Shown here one piece after another: positions 17,293-25,622 of a stretch of DNA of 64,000 nt; positions within the stretch are counted from its first letter, which is position 1; each line of letters opens with the position of its first letter. Origin of the DNA: JBBQFI01 sp038321775. Lineage in GTDB: Bacteria; Verrucomicrobiota; Verrucomicrobiia; Chthoniobacterales; UBA10450. A model generated the notes under the pieces. The model was given only the letters and a program-made list of their open reading frames with translations. It did no database searches and was not told the origin of the DNA. The DNA is taken from positions 77,145 to 141,144 of the forward strand of contig JBBQFI010000010.1 of the NCBI GenBank assembly GCA_038321775.1, given 5' to 3'. The translations under genes and the position numbers were made by a program.

Positions 17293-17997
17293 CTACGGCT
17301 TTTTCGGTGTCGGATTAGCAGGCAAAATAACCGTCGGCGCCGCCGACGCTTGCGGGCTCACGCTGGCTGCGGCTGTTGGCGCTGGAGCTTCGGCCGGCTT
17401 CAGCAAACGCAACTGTCGCGAGGCTTCTCCCGAAAGTGCGCTGTCCCGGTATTGCGTGAGCAAATTTTCGCAAACGCGCCGCGCGTCCCCGATTTTGCCT
17501 TTCCCCTTCAGCAGACGCACCTGCGACAACAACGCGAGCGGCGCAACGAAACTCTTCGGATTGTTTGCCACCAATCGCTGTAGTACCGAAAGCGCTTCAT
17601 CGGTTTTGCCCAGCGATTCGAGATTCGCCGCCATGGCCAAATGCGCGCCTGCCGCCATCTCGTGTTGCGGAAATTTGTCGAGAAACGTTTGCAGCGTCTG
17701 GTTCGCTTCCGTGAAATTCTTCTTTTTTCCCTGGGCTCCCGCGAGGAAGAGATAGGCTGATGCGCCCGCTGGAGTTCCGGGATATTGCTCGATCACGCGT
17801 TGATACTCGGGAACATCCTTGGCCGCGGCCAATAAGTCTGCCGCCGCCGCGTCACGATGGTCATTGTAAACGCGATAGCCGAGAAAACCGAGGCCTCCGA
17901 GAAGAAGCACTAATAGCATGACGAGCAATTCGGTCTTGTAGCCAAACCAAAAAGGATCGACTGCCGCATCGCGGGAAGGTGGTGAAACGGTCGGCAT
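17293..17997 (-). CDS. Membrane-anchored TPR protein (YfgM-like)
   Basis: 234 aa with one N-terminal transmembrane helix (ELLVMLLVLLLGGLGFLGY, ~20-40). TPR-like helices follow (VPEYQRVIEQYPGTPAGASAYLFLAGAQ, FTEANQTLQTFLDKFP, GKTDEALSVLQRLV). An Ala/Pro-rich, low-complexity tail ends it (APTAAASVSPQASAA). The architecture resembles YfgM/ancillary SecYEG TPR proteins, so a role in envelope protein traffic is possible. It converges with rpsI. Confidence 0.65.
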   Translation of the reverse strand: MPTVSPPSRDAAVDPFWFGYKTELLVMLLVLLLGGLGFLGYRVYNDHRDAAAADLLAAAKDVPEYQRVIEQYPGTPAGASAYLFLAGAQGKKKNFTEANQTLQTFLDKFPQHEMAAGAHLAMAANLESLGKTDEALSVLQRLVANNPKSFVAPLALLSQVRLLKGKGKIGDARRVCENLLTQYRDSALSGEASRQLRLLKPAEAPAPTAAASVSPQASAAPTVILPANPTPKKP

Positions 17998-18159
17998 ATT
18001 AAAGTGCGGCGCTGGAGATTACCCGCGCGAGCTTGCTCTTATGCCATGCGAAAGTTTACCGCGCAAGCGCGCACCTGTTATTCACTCAAAAGCGAAACTC
18101 AGCAAAATGTCAGTCGATGGAATAAGTCCGACAGAGCGAGCAATGACGATTTCCTTTTA

Positions 18160-18408
18160 ATGGCTCAAGAGAACGAAAAACCAACAGATGCATCGCCTGC
18201 CGCGCCTACGCCGCCGATGCAAAATCCAGAAAAACCGCCGGAAGAATGGGCAACCGGCAAGGAACCAATGACCGGACCGCAGCGTTCCTATTTGCAGACC
18301 CTTTGCCGCGAAGCCGGCGAAGATTTCAATGAGAACCTGACCAAAGCCGAAGCCTCGAAAAAAATCGATGAGCTCCAGGTAAAAACTGGTCGCGGCAAGA
18401 AAAGTTAG
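18160..18408 (+). CDS. DUF3072 domain-containing small protein
   Basis: 82 aa. A disordered Pro/Ala/Glu-rich half precedes a conserved C-terminal block, MTGPQRSYLQTLCREAGEDF, followed by LTKAEASKKIDELQVKTG; this block is the DUF3072 signature. The start at 18160 is preferred because the longer frame adds no recognisable sequence. Function unknown. It is divergent from the TPR protein gene. Confidence 0.75.
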   Translation: MAQENEKPTDASPAAPTPPMQNPEKPPEEWATGKEPMTGPQRSYLQTLCREAGEDFNENLTKAEASKKIDELQVKTGRGKKS

Positions 18409-18554
18409 CGTTTTCTTTTTTGCACAACGCGCCGAGATCGGATTTTGTCCGACGGCAAGCGCCTCCGCTTTCAAATAATCGCGCACCAACGTGATCGCCT
18501 GGTGCGCGCGTCGAACGCAGCGGCGACATCAGTTTCATTTGTTAGGCAAGTGAG

Positions 18555-18616
18555 TTGTAGGGCGTCTGTGTCAGACGCCGACCCTGACCACTGCGTTTCG
18601 CAGAAACGCCCTACAA
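18555..18616. repeat. TTGTAGGGCG inverted-repeat element, copy 1
   Basis: Ends TTGTAGGGCG and CGCCCTACAA are reverse complements, flanking a core with an inner palindrome (GGCGTCTGTGTCAGACGCC). A second, related element lies at 25623-25680. Both are intergenic, about 60 bp long and non-coding. The element abuts the aminotransferase gene and supplies the TTG that would be that gene's longest start. Confidence 0.7.
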
Positions 18617-18644
18617 ATTGCAATATTCGCGATTACTCTTTGGC

Positions 18645-19715
18645 GTGATTCCGCACGATAAACTTTTCATTCCAGGACCCGTCGAGGTTTCAGAAAAAAC
18701 GCTCGCTGCCTTCTCGCGTCCAATGATTGGACATCGCGGCGACGCTTTCAAAAACCTTTACCGCGACATCCATCCGAAACTGCAAGAATTGTTCGGAACA
18801 AAACAGCCGGTCTTTCTTTCCACATCATCAGCGTGGGGTGTAATGGAAGCTTCCATCCGGAACCTTGTCGAGCGCGGCGTTCTTTGCTGCATGTGCGGCG
18901 CCTTCTCCGACAAATGGCTCGACGTCGCGAAACGCTGCGGCAAAAACGCCGAGCCGCTCCAGGTCGATTGGGGCAAACAGATCGATCACAAAGATCTCGA
19001 TGCCAAACTCGCGAGCGGAAAATTCGACACCGTAACTTTAATTCACAACGAAACTTCCACCGGCGTCATGAATCCGTTGCCGGAAATTTGCTGCACGCTC
19101 GCAAAATATCCCGATGTCGTGCTCATCGTCGACACCGTCTCATCTTTTTCCGCCATGAAGATCGAGATGGACGCGCTTCAGATCGACGTCCTGCTCACCG
19201 GTTCGCAAAAAGCGCTCGCGTTGCCCCCCGGTTTTTCCCTCCTCTCTGTTTCCGAAAAAGCACTCGCGCGCGCCGAGAAACAAAAGGATCGCGGTTGCTA
19301 CTTCGATTTCCTCGAATTCAAAAAACAACAAGCTGATTGGATGACGCCAAGCACGCCGAGCATCGGCCACATCTTCGCCCTGCAATCCAAGCTCGACGAA
19401 ATTTTCGCTGAAGGCCTAACAAATCGCTACGAACGTCACGCCCAAACTAACGCCCTCGTTCATGATTGGGTCCGGGCTCGCAGTTTCGATTTTTTTGCGG
19501 AGGAAAGTTTTCGTTCCAAAACACTCACCTGCGTAAAAAACAATCGCGGTGTTGATGTCGCGAAGCTTGTCCGCGATCTCCGAGAAAAACATCACCTCGT
19601 CATCGACGGCGGTTACGGCAAACTCAAAGGCCAAACCTTCCGTCTCTCCAACATGGGCGACGAAACCGACGAAACGGTTTCGCATTTGCTGGGCTGCCTT
19701 GATGATTGTCTATGA
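18645..19715 (+). CDS. Class V PLP-dependent aminotransferase (serine/alanine-glyoxylate aminotransferase family)
   Basis: 356 aa with the fold-type I aminotransferase layout. The N-terminus is KLFIPGPVEVSEKTL, with MIGHRGDAF, then STSSAWGVMEASI, HNETSTGVMNP, DTVSSFSAMKIEMD and the PLP-binding lysine in LTGSQKALALPPG (~200). The C-terminal domain has VIDGGYGKLKGQTFRLSNMG. It probably moves an amino group between alanine or serine and glyoxylate. The exact substrate, and whether it belongs to phosphoserine or one-carbon metabolism, cannot be read from sequence. The longest frame starts with a TTG inside a repeat element; the GTG at 18645 is preferred. Confidence 0.87.
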   Translation: MIPHDKLFIPGPVEVSEKTLAAFSRPMIGHRGDAFKNLYRDIHPKLQELFGTKQPVFLSTSSAWGVMEASIRNLVERGVLCCMCGAFSDKWLDVAKRCGKNAEPLQVDWGKQIDHKDLDAKLASGKFDTVTLIHNETSTGVMNPLPEICCTLAKYPDVVLIVDTVSSFSAMKIEMDALQIDVLLTGSQKALALPPGFSLLSVSEKALARAEKQKDRGCYFDFLEFKKQQADWMTPSTPSIGHIFALQSKLDEIFAEGLTNRYERHAQTNALVHDWVRARSFDFFAEESFRSKTLTCVKNNRGVDVAKLVRDLREKHHLVIDGGYGKLKGQTFRLSNMGDETDETVSHLLGCLDDCL

Positions 19716-19808
19716 GGTCAACGACCAAGGAATTACCGGCGCGCAAACACAACGAACTCCTGTAAGAAATACAAATTGGGACTTTATGAGGTGGGGCTGA
19801 ATTTCCCC

Positions 19809-19882
19809 AAAAGAGAAGAGCGCCTTCGTTTCCGAGAGCGCGCCGTTTATATTTGATGACGGTAAATTTGAATTTTGTCGGC
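19809..19882 (-). repeat. Left, diverged copy of the rnpB 3' end and terminator
   Basis: This stretch matches 20370-20443 (AAAAGAGAAG, GCGCCTTCGTTTCCGA, TTGATG.CGGTAA and GAATT.TGTC in the same order, roughly three quarters identical by eye). It contains the terminator hairpin, the 3' strand of P1 and the adjoining conserved end of RNase P RNA, but none of the rest of rnpB. It forms one direct repeat flanking the toxin-antitoxin module. The ~95 bp between it and the aminotransferase gene show nothing recognisable. Confidence 0.7.
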
Positions 19883-19928
19883 AATCGCCCGAGTTGGCGC
19901 GACAAGGGGCCGATGTTAGAATCCTGAA

Positions 19929-20129
19929 ATGAGAGCGCGCGAATCGGCGGCGGAATACATCGTTAAGAACGGCAAACGAAAAGCAGTCATCCTTCCGATC
20001 GAGGAATACGAAGAATTGCTTGAAGACCTGCACGATCTTGCGGTAATCGCTCGAAGAAAAAACGAGCCGACCGTCCCTTTCGCCGAAGTTAAGCGCAGGT
20101 TAAAAAAGAATGCCGCGGTATCTCGTTGA
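19929..20129 (+). CDS. Type II antitoxin, Phd/YefM family
   Basis: 66 aa. RESAAEYIVKNGKRKAVILPIEEYEELLEDL is the classic Phd/YefM dimerisation/DNA-binding domain; the acidic-to-basic C-terminal region should bind the toxin. It overlaps the downstream toxin start by about 20 bp, the usual antitoxin-first arrangement with translational coupling. The partner toxin reading frame is broken, so this gene may now be an orphan antitoxin or repressor. Confidence 0.85.
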   Translation: MRARESAAEYIVKNGKRKAVILPIEEYEELLEDLHDLAVIARRKNEPTVPFAEVKRRLKKNAAVSR

Positions 20130-20371
20130 GTTCCGTCGCTCAGCGGAAAAGGATCTCCAACGGCTAAATCCCCCCATTCAAGGACGTGTGCTTCGAGCTA
20201 TTGAAGCATTGGCCACTAACCCGCGAACCTCATGGCTGCCACAAATTGATCGATAGTAACAATGCTTATCGCGTCCGCGTCGGTGATTATCGCGTGATCT
20301 ACACGATTTTCGATACGCTGCGTATTGTCGCGATCGAAAGCATTCGTCATCGTCGTGAAGTTTATCGCTAA
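20110..20371 (+). pseudogene. RelE/ParE-family toxin, frameshifted
   Basis: The first frame reads MPRYLVEFRRSAEKDLQRLN, then PPIQGRVLRAIEALATNPR, and soon stops. The C-terminal half continues in another frame as PHGCHKLIDSNNAYRVRVGD, then YRVIYTIFDTLRIVAIESIR and HRREVYR. Joined together they make a full-length RelE with its conserved GDYRVIY and RHRREVY blocks. One extra A at 20226-20227 explains the break. It is either inactivated, as expected if the toxin was costly, or a sequencing/assembly error; programmed frameshifting is unlikely because no slippery heptamer is visible. Its stop codon overlaps the first bases of the right-hand rnpB-end repeat. Confidence 0.8.
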
Positions 20372-20411
20372 AAGAGAAGGGCGCCTTCGTTTCCGAAAGC
20401 GCCCTTCATAG
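20371..20411 (-). terminator. rnpB intrinsic terminator
   Basis: Read on the minus strand, GAAGGGCGCTTTCGG pairs with a GCGCCCTTC-containing arm and is followed by TCTTTT. It lies immediately after the P1 3' strand of RNase P RNA. It is duplicated, with changes, at 19809-19845. Confidence 0.8.
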
Positions 20412-20412
20412 T

Positions 20413-20828
20413 TGATGGCGGTAAGCCGAATTCTGTCAGCCTGATTACTCAGACCGGACGATCATTTATCTCAATCCCGCTTTCGCGGAACCGCCCGGCG
20501 AATTTTCATTCGCCGTGATGCGACGTTACCCGAGGATCGACGGACCGGCTGTCCTCCCTCTGTTTTGTCTTGCACCGCATGGGGTTTTTCGTGCCTCGCG
20601 CATTACTACGCGAGCGGTGAGCTCTTACCTCGCCTTTTCACCCTTACCTGCACTTCTTTCAAAGAACCGGCGGTATCTTTTCTGTGACACTTTCCGTCGC
20701 CGCAATCTTTCAACTGCGACGCCCGCGTGTTTTACGCGGCATGCTGCCGTATGGTGTTCGGACTTTCCTCCAGTAAGCCTAACGACTCACCAGCGATCAT
20801 CTGCCATCGATGACGAGCTTACCACGGA
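20413..20828 (-). ncRNA. rnpB: RNase P RNA (bacterial type A)
   Basis: Catalytic RNA that matures tRNA 5' ends. On the minus strand the sequence has the invariant GAGGAAAGTCCG, then CAGAAAAGATACCGCC, GGTAAGGGTGAAAAGG and GGTAAGAGCTCACCG. It also has GGCTTACCG near the 3' end, after ACAGAATTC. The 5' strand GUGGUAAG (20825-20818) pairs with CUUACCGC (20426-20419) to form P1, giving a length of about 415 nt. An exact copy of the repeated 9-mer (20777-20785) lies in the 5' part, just upstream of GGAGGAAAGTCCG. It is followed by an intrinsic terminator. The ends are good to a few bases. Confidence 0.95.
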
Positions 20829-20882
20829 ATTAAAAATTCGGAAGCGGCGAAACGGATTGCCGTTTGCTTAGTTACTTTCAAA

Positions 20883-21548
20883 TCATGCGGCGTTGACGGT
20901 TTTTCGCGGCCAATTAAACGCGGCATAAATCAAATGGTACGCACCAAAAGTTACGCCCATGAGCACATTCGGGACGTCGAGAGAAAAATATGCTTCGATC
21001 AGATTCGTGATGACAGGGACTGACAAACTTGTGAGGAGAAAAGCCCATCCCAGTCCCACCATTCCGCGCGGGGCGAACAACGAAGCTGAAAGAAGCATCA
21101 ATCCGTAAAACGCAATCCAGACGACTACGAGATTCAGTTCTTGCGCGCCGAGATAACCGGTCGTGAAAAACCAGCCGGTGAAAGCGGCTGGAATAAGCGC
21201 AAACGGTTTCAGATGGTTCAGTGCGAGTTTTAGCTCGGGAGAAAGAAACGGGCGGCCGCTGCGTCGAGCTTCACGCGCGAGGAAAAACATTGATGCCACC
21301 ATTTCAAAGATGAGTGTCGCGATCCAGAGCGTGGCGAATTCCCGGGCACGGACCGATCGACCGGTGGTAATTTTGGTTTCGTCGTTAAGATAAATTCCGA
21401 CCGCGACAAAAGTGGACAGCAGCCCGGTAGAAAGGGCGATACGTGCAAAGACTGCGCGATAAATTTCGGATCGCTCGATTAACAATCCGACAGTGCGCGA
21501 TCGTTCATCACTGCTCGCATTTCGATTCATCGCGCTGATTACTGACAT
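20883..21548 (-). CDS. Integral membrane protein of unknown function
   Basis: 221 aa with about six hydrophobic segments (starting near residues 32, 70, 112, 135, 158 and 190) and a short polar N-terminus. No enzyme motif is visible and I do not recognise the family. It shares a strand and close spacing with the DUF456 protein upstream, so they may form a unit. It is followed by rnpB on the same strand. Confidence 0.65.
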   Translation of the reverse strand: MSVISAMNRNASSDERSRTVGLLIERSEIYRAVFARIALSTGLLSTFVAVGIYLNDETKITTGRSVRAREFATLWIATLIFEMVASMFFLAREARRSGRPFLSPELKLALNHLKPFALIPAAFTGWFFTTGYLGAQELNLVVVWIAFYGLMLLSASLFAPRGMVGLGWAFLLTSLSVPVITNLIEAYFSLDVPNVLMGVTFGAYHLIYAAFNWPRKTVNAA

Positions 21549-21574
21549 GCATTCAATTTTTTGCCACGCCAGTT

Positions 21575-22063
21575 TTAGATCGGCGAAGGCACGGTCATCA
21601 GAAAAATAACGATCATGGCGAGCGCGATCATGAGTTTGCCGATCATGCCGCCGAGAGTTCCTAACAAACTCCCCCAGCCTGCGCGACCAGCTGCGACCAT
21701 TTTTTTTCCAGCAACGAATTCACCAACGATCGCGCCAATCACTGGTCCGATGAAAAGACCGATGAGGCCGAAGAAAATTCCGACGAGCGCGCCGATAGTC
21801 GCACCGAGCATTCCCCATTTGCTCGCCCCAAATCGCCGCGCACCCCAATAGCCGCTCGCGAAATCGAGTGCGTACGAAAAAAGTGTGAGAGCAACGAGCG
21901 CAGCGACCGACCCCCAGCCGATGCTTTTGCTGGGACCGAGCATGATCCGATGCAAGATCGCGGCGAAAAGAATAATCGTGGTGCCGGGAAAAATGGGCAG
22001 AACCGTCCCGAGCAATCCCGCCGCCATCAGCACAATCGCAATTGACCACCAGAGCAATTCCAT
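21575..22063 (-). CDS. DUF456 domain-containing membrane protein
   Basis: 162 aa from the ATG at 22063 (MELLWWSIAIVLMAAGLLGT), which starts directly at the first membrane helix; the frame is open for 16 more codons without family similarity. Glycine-rich helices (GMLGATIGALVGIFFGLIGL, then FIGPVIGAIVGE) with glycine-zipper character are typical of DUF456. Function unknown. It is divergent from the peroxiredoxin gene, with ~90 bp between starts. Confidence 0.85.
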   Translation of the reverse strand: MELLWWSIAIVLMAAGLLGTVLPIFPGTTIILFAAILHRIMLGPSKSIGWGSVAALVALTLFSYALDFASGYWGARRFGASKWGMLGATIGALVGIFFGLIGLFIGPVIGAIVGEFVAGKKMVAAGRAGWGSLLGTLGGMIGKLMIALAMIVIFLMTVPSPI

Positions 22064-22152
22064 CGCCCGACACGTTATCGTGCGGTAAAGCTTTTGACCA
22101 TGCGCGGGCAATTTCTATAGTGAAGTCTCGCTCAGAAAACCTGAAAGAATTT

Positions 22153-22647
22153 ATGGCACTCGCAGTCGGCACCAAAGCACCGGATTTTAGCCTTTCCACA
22201 AAAACAGCGAACGGCCCGAAGCGGGTAAAATTGAGCGACAACTTCGGCAAGCAGAACACGCTGCTTTTATTTTTCCCGATGGCGTTCACCGGTACGTGCA
22301 CGACGGAAATGTGCGGCGTGACGATGGATTTATCGGCTTACAGCAGCCTGAATGCGGCGGTGTATGGAATCAGCGGCGACAATCCGTTCGCGCAGGAAGC
22401 GTGGGCGCAGAAGGAAAAAATCAGTGTGCCGCTTTTGAGCGATTACGAACACAAGGTCGCCGTGGCGTACGATGTCGCCTACGATTCGTTTCTTCCGCAG
22501 ATTAATCTCGGCATGGGCGGAGTGCCGAAGCGCGCGGTTTTTATCGTTGATCGTGAGGGGACGATTCAATACGCGGAACACGACGACGATGCTCGCGCAC
22601 TGCCAAATTTCGACAAGGTAAAGACAAAATTGGCGGAGCTGAAATGA
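22153..22647 (+). CDS. Peroxiredoxin (AhpC/TSA, redoxin family)
   Basis: 164 aa thiol peroxidase. APDFSLST at the start and PMAFTGTCTTEMCGV carry the PxxxTxxC peroxidatic motif with Cys at ~48 and a second Cys five residues later. GISGDNPFAQEAWA and PKRAVFIVDREGTIQYA complete the fold. The start at 22153 is chosen because MALAVGTKAPDF is the family N-terminus. It should detoxify H2O2 or organic peroxides with thioredoxin-like reductants. No OxyR-type regulator is seen nearby. Confidence 0.9.
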   Translation: MALAVGTKAPDFSLSTKTANGPKRVKLSDNFGKQNTLLLFFPMAFTGTCTTEMCGVTMDLSAYSSLNAAVYGISGDNPFAQEAWAQKEKISVPLLSDYEHKVAVAYDVAYDSFLPQINLGMGGVPKRAVFIVDREGTIQYAEHDDDARALPNFDKVKTKLAELK

Positions 22648-22659
22648 TCGCTAGCCACG

Positions 22660-22740
22660 CTATCATCCCGCGCGAATGCGAGGTACCTCACAGTGTCAGT
22701 GATGATTTGCGAGGTCCTTCGCTCTCGCTCAGGATGACGA
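22660..22740. repeat. Dispersed inverted-repeat element (TCATCC-type), copy 2
   Basis: ATCATCCCGCGCGAATGCGA, then GGTACCTC on the left, is an imperfect reverse complement of GAGGTCCTTCGCTCTCGCTC, then AGGATGAC on the right. It fills almost the whole gap between the peroxiredoxin and aconitase genes, so it lies in the acnA 5' untranslated or promoter region. Confidence 0.65.
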
Positions 22741-22747
22741 CTTGAAT

Positions 22748-25621
22748 ATGAACGACGAATTCAAAACGCTGCAGAAATTCGATGCCGGCGAGGGTCGTGA
22801 AGGATTTTTGCATTCACTCCCCGCTCTCGAAGAGCAAGGCCTCGGAAAAATTTCGCGTCTGCCTGTGAGCATTCGCATCGTGCTCGAATCAATCCTGCGC
22901 AATTGCGACGGAAAAAAAGTGCGGCGCAAGGATGTTGAAACATTAGCGAAATGGAATGCGAAGAAACCCGCGAATGAAGAAATTCCATTCGTGGTCGCGC
23001 GAATTGTCCTGCAGGATTTTACCGGCGTGCCGCTGGTGGTGGATCTCGCGGCCATGCGCAGCGCCGTGCGACAGCTGAAAGGCGATCCGAAAATTATCGA
23101 GCCGCTCGTGCCTGTCGATCTCGTGGTCGATCATTCCGTGCAGGTCGATTTCTTCGGTTCGGCGCAGGCGTTGCGCTTGAATCTCGACATGGAATTCAAA
23201 CGCAACCGCGAACGCTACCAATTTTTGAAATGGGGACAGCAAGCGTTTCAAACTTTCCAACTCATCCCGCCGGGAATCGGCATCGTGCATCAGGTCAATC
23301 TTGAATACCTCGCGAAAGGCGTGCTCTTTCAGAAGTCAGAGGTCGGAGGTCAGAGATCAGAAATATTTTATCCCGACACACTGGTTGGAACGGATTCGCA
23401 CACGACGATGATCAACGGACTCGGCGTTGTTGGTTGGGGCGTCGGCGGAATTGAAGCGGAAGCGGGAATGCTCGGGCAACCGGTTTATTTTTTAACGCCG
23501 GAAGTCGTGGGCGTGAATTTGAGCGGAAGATTACGCGAAGGCGTAACTGCAACCGACCTCGTGCTGCACATCACACAAATGCTGCGCGCGCAAAAAGTCG
23601 TGGGGAAATTTGTCGAGTTTTACGGCGAAGGCGCGGAGTCGCTGCCGGTGCCCGACCGCGCAACCATCGGAAACATGTCGCCAGAGTACGGCGCGACCAT
23701 GGGATTTTTCCCGGTCGATCAGGAATCGGTAAAATATCTGCGCGCCACCGGTCGGACCGACGAACAATGCGCGGCATTCGAAAATTATTTCCGTGCACAA
23801 AAAATGTTCGGTATGCCGCACAAAGGGGACATCGATTACAGCATCGAATTGCAATTGGATCTCGGCGAAGTGCAGCCGGGAGTCGCTGGCCCGAAGCGAC
23901 CGCAGGATCGAATCAACCTTCCGGAATTAGGCGATGCGTTTCGCACGCTACTGCAAAAACCGGTGACCGATGGCGGTTACGGAAAAGGAGACGGCGACCT
24001 GAGCGCGAAATATCCAGTGCAGTTGAATGGTTCGCCGCCTAACGACGAAGAAATGCCATCGACCGATAAGCACAACCAGGGCATGGAAGCCGGCGAAGAG
24101 CGCAATAAACTCGAGATGGTTTCAAATCGCCCGACGCCCGATTCGGCGAAGGAGATCGAAGAAGAAAAATCCGATCCGTTTCATCACGGCAAAACGCAAA
24201 TCGGCCACGGCACCGTTTTGATCGCAGCGATCACCAGTTGCACGAACACAAGCAATCCAAGTGTGATGCTTGCTGCCGGCTTGCTCGCGAAAAAAGCAGT
24301 GGAGCGCGGATTGCACGTCGACCCGGCAGTGAAGACTTCGCTCGCGCCGGGATCGCGCGTCGTGACCGATTATCTCGCGAAAACCGGACTGCAAAAATAT
24401 CTGGATGAACTCGGTTTCAATCTCGTCGGTTATGGTTGCACGACGTGCATCGGAAATTCCGGGCCGCTCCATCCGAAGATCGAGAAAGCGATCAGCGATT
24501 ACGATCTTGTTGCCGCGTCTGTGCTCTCTGGAAATCGGAACTTCGAAGCGCGCGTACATCAAAACATCAAGGCGAATTTTTTGATGTCGCCGCCGCTCGT
24601 GGTCGCATTTGCGCTCGCGGGACGTGTCGATCTCGACCTGTCGCGCGAATCGATCGGAAAAGACAAGGACGGCAAGGAAACGTATCTGCGCGATCTCTGG
24701 CCCTCGTTAGGCGAAATTCGCGATGCCATGGAATCGGCGCTCACGCCGGAAGTGTTCCGAAAACTTTATCGCGATTTTGCCGATCAAAATCCGAAGTGGA
24801 ACGAAATCCCGTCGAGCACAGGCGAAGTTTATCAATGGGATGAGAAGAGCGATTACATTCACGAGCCGCCGTTCTTCAAAGATTTCTCGATGGAAACGGG
24901 ACACATCACCGACATTCGCGGCGCGCGTCCGCTGGGAATTTTTGGCGACTCGGTGACAACCGATCACATTTCGCCGGCCGGCGCGATCAAAGCCTCTTCA
25001 CCCGCGGGACAGTATTTGATGTCGCGCGGAATTAAGCCGGAAGATTTCAACAGTTACGGTTCGCGACGCGGAAACGATTTGGTCATGACCCGTGGGACAT
25101 TCGCAAACGTGCGCATTAAAAACTTAATGGCGCCAGGAACCGAGGGCGGCGTAACCGTGCATCATCCGAGCGGAGAACAGATGTCGATCTTCGACGCCGC
25201 CACTCGTTATCAAAAAGACAAGGTGCCGCTTGTGATTTTGGCCGGCCACGAATACGGCACGGGATCGTCGCGCGATTGGGCGGCAAAAGGAACCCGTTTG
25301 TTAGGCGTAAAAGCGGTGGTCGCTGCGAGCTTCGAGCGCATTCACCGGTCGAATCTTGTCGGCATGGGCGTGTTGCCGTTGCAATTTCTCGATGGCGTAA
25401 CCGCGCAATCGCTTGGGCTCGATGGCTCGCAAACTTTTTCCATCGGCGGATTGTCCGATGCGATTCAACCCGGCGCGGGCCTGACGCTCGAGATTCAAAC
25501 CATAGACAAACAGTTGCGGTACGTGCCGGTAAAGTTGCGTATCGATACGCCGATCGAAGTCGATTACTACAAGCACGGTGGAATTTTGCCGTTTGTCTTG
25601 CGGCAGTTGATGGCGCGCTAA
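22748..25621 (+). CDS. acnA: Aconitate hydratase A
   Basis: Isomerises citrate to isocitrate in the TCA cycle with a [4Fe-4S] cluster. 957 aa, longer than the usual ~890-900. YPDTLVGTDSHTTMINGLGV, ITSCTNTSNPSVM (cluster Cys), YGCTTCIGNSGP (two cluster Cys) and the swivel domain with GDSVTTDHISPAGAI and GTGSSRDWAAKG are all present. Extra length comes from a short insertion at residues ~195-206, encoded by five heptamer units, and a long acidic linker (~430-485: PSTDKHNQGMEAGEERNK and onward). A TTG two codons upstream is possible, but the ATG at 22748 is better. Two exact 9-mer copies (24037, 24704) lie inside. Confidence 0.97.
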   Translation: MNDEFKTLQKFDAGEGREGFLHSLPALEEQGLGKISRLPVSIRIVLESILRNCDGKKVRRKDVETLAKWNAKKPANEEIPFVVARIVLQDFTGVPLVVDLAAMRSAVRQLKGDPKIIEPLVPVDLVVDHSVQVDFFGSAQALRLNLDMEFKRNRERYQFLKWGQQAFQTFQLIPPGIGIVHQVNLEYLAKGVLFQKSEVGGQRSEIFYPDTLVGTDSHTTMINGLGVVGWGVGGIEAEAGMLGQPVYFLTPEVVGVNLSGRLREGVTATDLVLHITQMLRAQKVVGKFVEFYGEGAESLPVPDRATIGNMSPEYGATMGFFPVDQESVKYLRATGRTDEQCAAFENYFRAQKMFGMPHKGDIDYSIELQLDLGEVQPGVAGPKRPQDRINLPELGDAFRTLLQKPVTDGGYGKGDGDLSAKYPVQLNGSPPNDEEMPSTDKHNQGMEAGEERNKLEMVSNRPTPDSAKEIEEEKSDPFHHGKTQIGHGTVLIAAITSCTNTSNPSVMLAAGLLAKKAVERGLHVDPAVKTSLAPGSRVVTDYLAKTGLQKYLDELGFNLVGYGCTTCIGNSGPLHPKIEKAISDYDLVAASVLSGNRNFEARVHQNIKANFLMSPPLVVAFALAGRVDLDLSRESIGKDKDGKETYLRDLWPSLGEIRDAMESALTPEVFRKLYRDFADQNPKWNEIPSSTGEVYQWDEKSDYIHEPPFFKDFSMETGHITDIRGARPLGIFGDSVTTDHISPAGAIKASSPAGQYLMSRGIKPEDFNSYGSRRGNDLVMTRGTFANVRIKNLMAPGTEGGVTVHHPSGEQMSIFDAATRYQKDKVPLVILAGHEYGTGSSRDWAAKGTRLLGVKAVVAASFERIHRSNLVGMGVLPLQFLDGVTAQSLGLDGSQTFSIGGLSDAIQPGAGLTLEIQTIDKQLRYVPVKLRIDTPIEVDYYKHGGILPFVLRQLMAR
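23330..23364 (+). repeat. Five-unit heptamer tandem repeat inside acnA
   Basis: Five consecutive 7-mers, CAGAAGT, CAGAGGT, CGGAGGT, CAGAGAT and CAGAAAT, sit between GVLF and YPDTLVGTDSH codons, where most AcnA proteins have only a few residues. The reading frame is preserved and encodes about QKSEVGGQRSEI. It is a microsatellite-like expansion tolerated in a surface loop. Confidence 0.75.
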
Positions 25622-25622
25622 T

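Noticed and set aside
18618..18644. TTG start for the aminotransferase
   Set aside because: The TTG touches the end of the TTGTAGGGCG element; the GTG at 18645 begins the conserved part more naturally.
20515..20871. Plus-strand reading frame of 118 codons
   Set aside because: It is antisense to RNase P RNA and has no protein-like similarity; the RNA explains the conservation.
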